This document shows, in pieces, positions 15,128-18,846 of a stretch of DNA of 18,846 bases. This DNA comes from Ruminococcaceae bacterium UBA6855 (lineage in GTDB: Bacteria; Bacillota; Clostridia; Oscillospirales; Acutalibacteraceae), in contig DKDF01000072.1 of the NCBI GenBank assembly GCA_002451755.1, positions 21,103-39,948 on the forward strand, in the 5' to 3' direction. Made by a program: the position numbers and the translations under genes. How positions within the stretch are numbered: the stretch's first letter is position 1; the number at the start of each line of letters is the position of its first letter. The notes under the pieces were generated by a model. It searched no databases and had not been told where the DNA came from. It saw only the letters and a list, made by a program, of their open reading frames with translations.

Positions 15128-16471
15128 TTATTTGATATCGTTATCGTCAAAGATATCGCCGCACTCGGGGCAGAACTTCGGCGGGTGCGCCGGATCCTCG
15201 GGCTCCCAGCCGCACTTGTCGCAGCGATAGAGCGGAGCGCCCGCGGGCTTCTTTGCGCCGCAGTTCGAGCAGAATTTGCCCTTGTTAACAGCGCCGCAGG
15301 AGCAAACCCAACCCTCTGCATCGGCGGGCTTGGGTGCGCCGCACTCAGAGCAGAACTTGCCTGTGTTTGTGGCACCGCAGGAGCATTTCCAGCCGTCCGC
15401 CGCGGGTTTAGCCGCCTGCTGAGCGGATGCCTGCTGCGCTGCCGCCTGCTGAGCCTGCTGCTGTTGACCCATGGCAAAGAGATCCTGGGCGTTCATTCCG
15501 TTGCCGGCGTTCATCGCCATACCCATGCCCATGAAGCCGGTCATTGCGCCCGCCTGGTTGCCTGCCGCGGTCTTCATCGCGTCCGCCTGAGCACCGACGA
15601 GGGTCGCCGCCGCCATGGTGGGATCGCGCATAATTGCGGAACGCTGAGCCTGCTTGATGAGCTCTGCATCCTCTTCGGGAAGAGTGACGGAGCCGAGGGC
15701 TATTGTGACGACCTTGAGTCCGCGAAGCTCGCCCCACTTTGCGGAGAGGGCGGCATTCATCGCGTCTTCAAGCTCGGTGTTGTGAGCGACTATCTGATTG
15801 GGGCGAAGCTCGAGCTCGGAGAGACGGGCAAACGCGGGCTGAAGCGCGCTGATGAACTCGGTCTTGAGCTGGCTGTCTATCTCGTCGCGGGTATAATCCT
15901 GCTCGACATTGCCGCAAACATTGGCATAGAAGAGCATGGGATCGTCGATTTTATAGGAATAGAGACCCGAGCAGCGGACGGCGACATCGATATCGAGACC
16001 TATCTTTGAATCGACAACGCGGAAAGGAATGGGGTTCGGAGTGCCGAACTTGTTATCCATTATCTCCTTGGTGTTGAAATAATAGACACGCTGATCCTTT
16101 GCGGTATCGCCGCCGAAAGTGAAACGCTTGCCGATGGTCTGGAAGGTCTTAGCGATGCTGTCGCCGAGAGAGCCGGAGAAAATCGAGGGCTCGGTCGAGC
16201 TGTCATATGTATACTCGCCCGGTATCGCACAGAGTTCAACGACCTTGCCCTGCTCGACTATCATCATACACTGACCGTCCGCAATAGCGATTCCCGAGCC
16301 GCTGGTGATGATATTATCGCTCGCCTTTGTGTTCGACGATCTGCTGCCGATGCGCTTGTGTCCCTTTGTGACAAGCAGCTCTTTCGGCATAGCCTCGCAA
16401 TAGAAAAATTCTTTCCACTGATCGGCAAGAACGCCGCCGACCGCACCGGTACCGGCTTTAATAAGTCCCAT
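15128..16471 (-). CDS. SPFH-domain protein with three C-terminal zinc ribbons (YdjI class)
   Basis: The 447-residue protein begins MGLIKAGTGAVGGVLADQWK, typical of the 'virion core protein'/YdjI branch of SPFH proteins. The SPFH core runs to about residue 300 (GQCMMIVEQGKVVELCAIPG, LDIDVAVRCSGLYSYKIDDP, LKVVTIALGSVTLPEEDAEL). A Met/Gly-rich stretch and a Gln/Ala-rich linker (about 335-355) lead to ribbons at C363/C365/C374/C377, C390/C392/C401/C404 and C417/C420/C434/C437. The first two have the CxC...CxxC form; the third is rubredoxin-like. There is no signal peptide; the protein probably assembles on the inner membrane face. AAAGGAG precedes the ATG. It is first in the three-gene cluster and has its own promoter. 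Confidence 0.88.
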   Translation of the reverse strand: MGLIKAGTGAVGGVLADQWKEFFYCEAMPKELLVTKGHKRIGSRSSNTKASDNIITSGSGIAIADGQCMMIVEQGKVVELCAIPGEYTYDSSTEPSIFSGSLGDSIAKTFQTIGKRFTFGGDTAKDQRVYYFNTKEIMDNKFGTPNPIPFRVVDSKIGLDIDVAVRCSGLYSYKIDDPMLFYANVCGNVEQDYTRDEIDSQLKTEFISALQPAFARLSELELRPNQIVAHNTELEDAMNAALSAKWGELRGLKVVTIALGSVTLPEEDAELIKQAQRSAIMRDPTMAAATLVGAQADAMKTAAGNQAGAMTGFMGMGMAMNAGNGMNAQDLFAMGQQQQAQQAAAQQASAQQAAKPAADGWKCSCGATNTGKFCSECGAPKPADAEGWVCSCGAVNKGKFCSNCGAKKPAGAPLYRCDKCGWEPEDPAHPPKFCPECGDIFDDNDIK

Positions 16472-16539
16472 AGATAAAACTCCTTTGCAATGTTTATTAC
16501 TTTATGGGGTAACTCCCCTTTTTAACGGTTTACATTTTC

Positions 16540-16568
16540 ATTATATTATACGCCGCCGTTTATTTCAA
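16540..16568 (-). promoter_or_regulatory. Promoter of the SPFH-zinc ribbon-TPM cluster
   Basis: On the minus strand TTGAAA (16568..16563), 17 bases, TATAAT (16545..16540). A second overlapping TATAAT starts five bases upstream. The distance to the SPFH ATG is 68 bases. It looks like a housekeeping promoter; no sigma-W-type AAC...CGTA element was recognised. Confidence 0.8.
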
Positions 16569-16657
16569 CAAAAAAGTGCTGTTCACGGCGAGGAGTACGA
16601 AAATAGGACAATATGCAAATAAGAGCGCGTGATCTATCCCCGATACGGAAATTTCTC

Positions 16658-16686
16658 TTGATTTTCCGCTCGGAATCGTGTATAAT
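16658..16686 (+). promoter_or_regulatory. Promoter of tRNA-Leu
   Basis: TTGATT (16658-16663), 17 bases, TATAAT (16681-16686), ending 19 bases before the mature tRNA 5' end. Confidence 0.88.
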
Positions 16687-16705
16687 ACATCCGTTCCGAA
16701 TACCC

Positions 16706-16792
16706 GCCGGTGTGATGGAATTGGCAGACGTGCCGGACTCAAAATCCGGTGGTGGTGACACCGTACCGGTTCGACCCCGGTCACCGGCACCA
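16706..16792 (+). tRNA. tRNA-Leu (anticodon CAA)
   Basis: An 87-nt class II tRNA. The acceptor stem GCCGGTG (16706-16712) pairs with CACCGGC (16782-16788), followed by discriminator A and an encoded CCA. The anticodon loop CTCAAAA between CCGGA and TCCGG gives CAA, reading UUG leucine codons. A long variable arm and the T arm (ACCGG-TTCGACC-CCGGT) are present. It has its own promoter and terminator. Confidence 0.97.
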
Positions 16793-16834
16793 AAAGTCCA
16801 CCGTAATTTTGATAGAATTACGGTGGACTTTTTT
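16793..16834 (+). terminator. Terminator after tRNA-Leu
   Basis: A 16-bp perfect stem (16793-16808 with 16816-16831, loop TTGATAG) followed by T residues begins immediately after the tRNA CCA end. The Nudix gene start lies 37 bases beyond it, with no separate promoter obvious. Confidence 0.92.
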
Positions 16835-16871
16835 AATTTTAACAAATTGGATTTTGAAGAGGTACTGAACA

Positions 16872-17330
16872 ATGGCACGAGCAAGGTATCAGGTCTTGGT
16901 CATTCCATATTGCATAGAGGACAGCGGCGTACAATTCTGTTTATTCCGAAGGAGCGATATGGGTATTTGGCAATTCATAGCAGGCGGAGGAGAAGAGGAG
17001 GATATCTCAATCATTGAGTCGGCAAAAAGAGAAGCCTTTGAAGAAGCCGGGATTTCTAAGACATGTAACTTTTTCAAGCTCGACACCTGCTGCAGTATAC
17101 CCTCCAATTGTTTTAAGAATGCAGAAACAATATGGGGTAAAGAATGTTTCGTCATTCCGGAGTACGCATTTGCGGTGAGAGTAGCAGACACTTTTTTGCA
17201 GCTGTCTCATGAACATACAGAATATAAATGGCTGACTTATGCGGAAGCCCAAACGGTACTTCGATACGACAGCAATAAGACTGCTCTGTGGGAACTGAAC
17301 CGGCGCATTGCGCTTGGAATGTTGAAATAG
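16872..17330 (+). CDS. Nudix hydrolase, NudB/dATP pyrophosphohydrolase-like
   Basis: The 152-residue protein has a Nudix fold: strand QVLVIPYC, FRRSDMGIWQFIAGGGEE, the box core REAFEEAG (about 55-62), and the C-terminal segment EHTEYKWLTYAEAQTVLRYD and NKTALWELNRRI, which most resembles dihydroneopterin-triphosphate/dATP pyrophosphatase (NudB) relatives. It would hydrolyse a nucleoside or pterin triphosphate-type substrate in the cytosol. In the Nudix box G-x5-E-x7-REUxEExG the first glutamate is replaced by isoleucine; the catalytic REAFEE part is intact. A weak GAGG lies nine bases before the ATG. The gene is less GC-rich than the SPFH cluster (roughly 45 per cent in its first 110 bases by hand count) and sits just behind a tRNA, a pattern compatible with acquired DNA. 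Exact substrate unknown. Confidence 0.86.
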   Translation: MARARYQVLVIPYCIEDSGVQFCLFRRSDMGIWQFIAGGGEEEDISIIESAKREAFEEAGISKTCNFFKLDTCCSIPSNCFKNAETIWGKECFVIPEYAFAVRVADTFLQLSHEHTEYKWLTYAEAQTVLRYDSNKTALWELNRRIALGMLK

Positions 17331-17430
17331 ACAATTTCCATTTTGCCGCAATATTTCAGGTAAAAATACCGTTTCAAGATGGCACTGCCCCCTTGCACGA
17401 TTTCTATCAGGATTATAGTTCTTTGCCAAA

Positions 17431-17466
17431 AAAAGACCCTGTTCATTTGAACGGGGTCTTTTGATT
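17431..17466. terminator. Bidirectional terminator after the Nudix gene
   Basis: Arms 17431-17444 and 17449-17462 pair (AAAAGACCC...GGGTCTTTT with one T-G wobble, loop ATTT), giving T-rich tails on both strands. It separates the Nudix gene from the convergent ABC/chromate fusion ORF. Confidence 0.88.
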
Positions 17467-17478
17467 TTATGACATCAA

Positions 17479-17554
17479 AATACCCGCCCGCGAGACTGCG
17501 GACGGGTAAATTTATTTTACAGCTTCCACGCATTCGAGCGGGTCTGGAGAGCCG
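17479..17554. repeat. Direct repeat copy A: ABC 3' end plus terminator
   Basis: These 76 bases recur at 18770-18846 with two substitutions and one single-base indel. The unit covers a terminator hairpin and the last dozen codons (including stop) of a minus-strand ABC transporter gene. Similarity stops sharply on the terminator side at AATACCCG; its extent on the other side is hidden by the window end. Confidence 0.9.
17481..17508 (-). terminator. Terminator of the truncated ABC fragment
   Basis: TACCCG (17481-17486) and CGGGTA (17503-17508) plus four inner pairs make a hairpin nine bases beyond the ORF stop, followed on the minus strand by TTTTGATG. The same hairpin recurs in the second repeat copy. 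Confidence 0.7.
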
Positions 17555-17909
17555 TCATGCGGGCATAGACGCCGTTTTTGTTTATCAGCTCTTCGGGTCT
17601 GCCGCTTTCGGCGACGACGCCGTCCTTGAGCACGACTATCTTGTCTGCGCCCGAAACCGTTCTCATTCTGTGGGCTATTATCAGAACGGTCTTATTCTTG
17701 ATAAGCTTCGAGAGCGACTCCTGAATCATCGTCTCGTTTTCGACATCGAGCGAAGCGGTCGCCTCGTCCATGAGGATTATCGGAGAATCTTTGAGGAACG
17801 CACGCGCTATTGATATGCGCTGGCGCTCGCCGCCGCAAAACGTGAACGCGCCGATTCTTAAAAAGGTCAGAAAAGCATTCATTGCCTTTTTAAATTTTTC
17901 TTTTTTCAT
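17517..17909 (-). pseudogene. Chimeric ORF: chromate-transporter N-terminus fused to ABC-exporter ATPase C-terminus
   Basis: From the ATG at 17909 this 130-residue reading frame begins MKKEKFKKAMNAFLTFLRIG followed by AFTF, which is the opening of a ChrA-type chromate transporter (normally continuing GGGYAM). At residue 25 it switches to CGGERQRISIARAF, the ABC signature motif, and continues with Walker B ILMDEATASLD, the H-loop AHR and the end of an exporter NBD (NAWKL). The ABC part has no transmembrane domain, Walker A or Q-loop, and the chromate part has only the start of its first helix, so neither activity can remain. A consensus promoter lies 31 bases upstream and no strong ribosome binding site is visible. 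An ATG ten codons earlier coincides with the promoter -10 region and is not used. The ABC part duplicates a gene whose end is seen at the window edge. It may be a genuine deletion fusion or an assembly join. Confidence 0.8.
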
Positions 17910-17939
17910 TCGTGCATCCATCAACCGATAATCCAGCAC

Positions 17940-17968
17940 ATGATACGCCTGCGCGGAGATTTTGTCAA
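17940..17968 (-). promoter_or_regulatory. Promoter upstream of the chimeric ORF
   Basis: On the minus strand TTGACA (17968..17963), 17 bases, TATCAT (17945..17940). Predicted transcription starts about 24 bases before the ATG at 17909. It is presumably the original promoter of the chromate-transporter gene. Confidence 0.7.
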
Positions 17969-18023
17969 CCCGACTTTCCGCCTCAAGAAAGAAAAGAAAG
18001 GCAAAAGCTGTCTCTCTTTCCTC

Positions 18024-18052
18024 TTGATTTAAGCTACTTAATATGTTATATT
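18024..18052 (+). promoter_or_regulatory. Promoter of the zinc-ribbon protein gene
   Basis: TTGATT (18024-18029), 17 bases, TATATT (18047-18052), 44 bases before the ATG at 18097. Confidence 0.72.
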
Positions 18053-18096
18053 ACAGTTGACTTAATAATTTTTAATATCATTCAGGAGGACTATAT

Positions 18097-18708
18097 ATGG
18101 CAGATTCAAGAGTTTTTTCATTGAACGGAATCAGAATTGAGGTCGTTTGCGAACAGCTTGAAGGCTTTTTGCGTGCGGAAAAGAAAATGGAGGTTCAAAG
18201 CGCACCGGTTGACGGCGGCTATCTCCTTCAGGCCGGACAGCCAAAAGACGTTCTGCGTTCCCTTTCCGGAATGCGCATTGCAACAAATGTTCAACTTTCC
18301 GCCTCCGGAGATGAACTCACCGTGACCATCGGCGAAGGTCAGTGGATGGATAAGCTCGGCGCGGGAGCCGTTGGAATGTTCTTCCTTTGGCCGCTTGCAA
18401 TCACCGCCGGAATCGGCGCATATAAACAAAAAATGCTCCCGACTGAAATTTTTGATTTCATCTCAAGAATGCTCGGCTCGCAGGGAGCTCCGACCGTCTT
18501 TGACACCGCCCCCTCTTCTGCCGCGGCTTCGGCGCAAAGTGCTGCGTCCTTTGCCTCAATAAACTGCCCTCAGTGTAGCGCAAGGCTTTCAGCCGACTCA
18601 AAGTTCTGCAACAAATGCGGAGCAAAGATCAAAACCATCTGCCCCGGCTGCGGCGCGGTCGTAACACCCGGAAGCAAATTCTGCTCTCAGTGCGGACAGC
18701 CGCTGTAA
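18097..18708 (+). CDS. Zinc-ribbon protein with one hydrophobic segment, function unknown
   Basis: I do not recognise a named function. The 203-residue protein has an N-terminal alpha/beta-looking domain (1-90, MADSRVFSLNGIRIEVVCEQ onward), a hydrophobic stretch (about 90-110, GAGAVGMFFLWPLAITAGIG), a Ser/Ala linker (about 135-152) and two C-terminal zinc ribbons: CPQCSARLSADSKFCNKCG and CPGCGAVVTPGSKFCSQCG. The ribbons are of the same KFCxxCG type as those of the SPFH protein at 15128-16471. The start is firm: AGGAGG lies eight bases upstream of the ATG. It is a single gene, convergent with the ABC gene entering at the window edge and divergent from the chimeric ORF. A membrane-associated, metal-binding scaffold role is only a guess. 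Confidence 0.82.
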   Translation: MADSRVFSLNGIRIEVVCEQLEGFLRAEKKMEVQSAPVDGGYLLQAGQPKDVLRSLSGMRIATNVQLSASGDELTVTIGEGQWMDKLGAGAVGMFFLWPLAITAGIGAYKQKMLPTEIFDFISRMLGSQGAPTVFDTAPSSAAASAQSAASFASINCPQCSARLSADSKFCNKCGAKIKTICPGCGAVVTPGSKFCSQCGQPL

Positions 18709-18726
18709 TTTGACATTTTTTAAAAC

Positions 18727-18753
18727 CGCACGTCTGCAAAAAGCAAGCGTGCG
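18727..18753. terminator. Hairpin after the zinc-ribbon gene
   Basis: CGCACG (18727-18732) pairs with CGTGCG (18748-18753), with an inner TGC-AAAAA-GCA. The plus side lacks a T tract; the minus side continues GGTTTTA. It may be a weak terminator, backed by the repeat hairpin at 18772-18799, which is followed by AAATTTTATTTT on the plus strand. Confidence 0.5.
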
Positions 18754-18769
18754 ATTCAGTCTGTAGAAT

Positions 18770-18846
18770 AATACCCGCCCGCGAAACTGCGGACGGGTAA
18801 ATTTTATTTTACAGCTTCCACGCGTTCGAGCGGGTCTGGAGAGCCG
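18770..18846. repeat. Direct repeat copy B: ABC 3' end plus terminator
   Basis: Second copy of the unit at 17479-17554, about 1.29 kb away in the same orientation, with two substitutions and one extra T. The copy runs off the window, so its full length is unknown. Confidence 0.9.
18809..18846 (-). CDS. ABC transporter, C-terminal end only (runs off the window)
   Basis: The stop TAA (18811..18809) and 11 preceding codons encode ALQTRSNAWKL, identical to the end of the ABC part of the chimeric ORF. By analogy it is probably the intact ABC exporter ATPase from which the truncated copy derives, but only its end is visible. Confidence 0.7.
   Translation of the reverse strand, partial: ALQTRSNAWKL

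Noticed and set aside
15056..16009. 317-codon plus-strand frame opposite the SPFH gene
   Set aside because: Antisense shadow; its Cys/Leu/Arg-rich sequence mirrors the zinc-ribbon and Gln/Ala codons of the real gene.
17517..17939. Functional ABC transporter ATPase
   Set aside because: Transmembrane domain, Walker A and Q-loop are missing; only the part from the signature motif on is present, joined to unrelated sequence.
1..18846. CRISPR array, insertion sequence or integrase
   Set aside because: No regularly spaced repeats, transposase or recombinase motifs were seen on either strand; the only sizeable direct repeat is the ABC 3' end pair.

Overview
The window looks like chromosome from an anaerobic, endospore-forming member of the Clostridia, probably a gut-type relative of the Oscillospirales or Christensenellales. 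The evidence is a spoIVA-sipL sporulation pair, a HrcA/CIRCE-type heat-shock operator, strong AGGAGG ribosome binding sites, canonical sigma-A promoters with 17-bp spacers, a feoAB operon with its Cys-rich accessory protein, and moderately high GC. Placement below class is inference.

Left part (1-7496). Almost everything is on the minus strand. It holds the 5' part of spoIVA, cut by the window edge, preceded by a sipL-like DUF3794/LysM gene. Then comes an intergenic stretch with a perfect CIRCE element serving a plus-strand Hsp20 gene. A large cytoplasmic GH2 beta-galactosidase gene follows, with a murE-type ligase 20 bp downstream that probably shares its transcript. This MurE lacks the DNPR motif of meso-diaminopimelate ligases.

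Middle part (7497-10475). A divergent promoter pair separates the galactosidase transcript from a compact plus-strand operon. That operon encodes a solitary dihydrolipoyl-dehydrogenase-type flavoprotein, a metallophosphoesterase with a C-terminal membrane tail, and a small Dabb-fold protein, and it ends at a strong hairpin terminator.

Right-middle (10476-16580). A minus-strand ferrous-iron operon (feoA, feoB, FeoB-associated Cys-rich protein; both gene junctions overlap as ATGA) has a consensus promoter and a dyad over its predicted start site. Upstream of it is a three-gene membrane cluster: an SPFH protein with three zinc ribbons, a double zinc-ribbon membrane protein and a secreted/anchored TPM-domain protein. 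These are the same protein classes as Bacillus subtilis YdjI, YdjG and YdjH, which work with the PspA homologue YdjF. No PspA gene is visible here.

Right end (16600-18846). A tRNA-Leu(CAA) with its own promoter and terminator marks a change to a patchier, rearranged region. It holds a NudB-like Nudix hydrolase, then a chimeric minus-strand ORF in which the start of a chromate-transporter-like gene, with its promoter, is fused in frame to the last part of an ABC-exporter ATPase. A zinc-ribbon membrane protein gene follows. At the window edge lies a near-identical second copy of the ABC 3' end and its terminator hairpin. The fusion ORF and this approximately 76-bp direct repeat are the strongest signs of recent rearrangement in the window.
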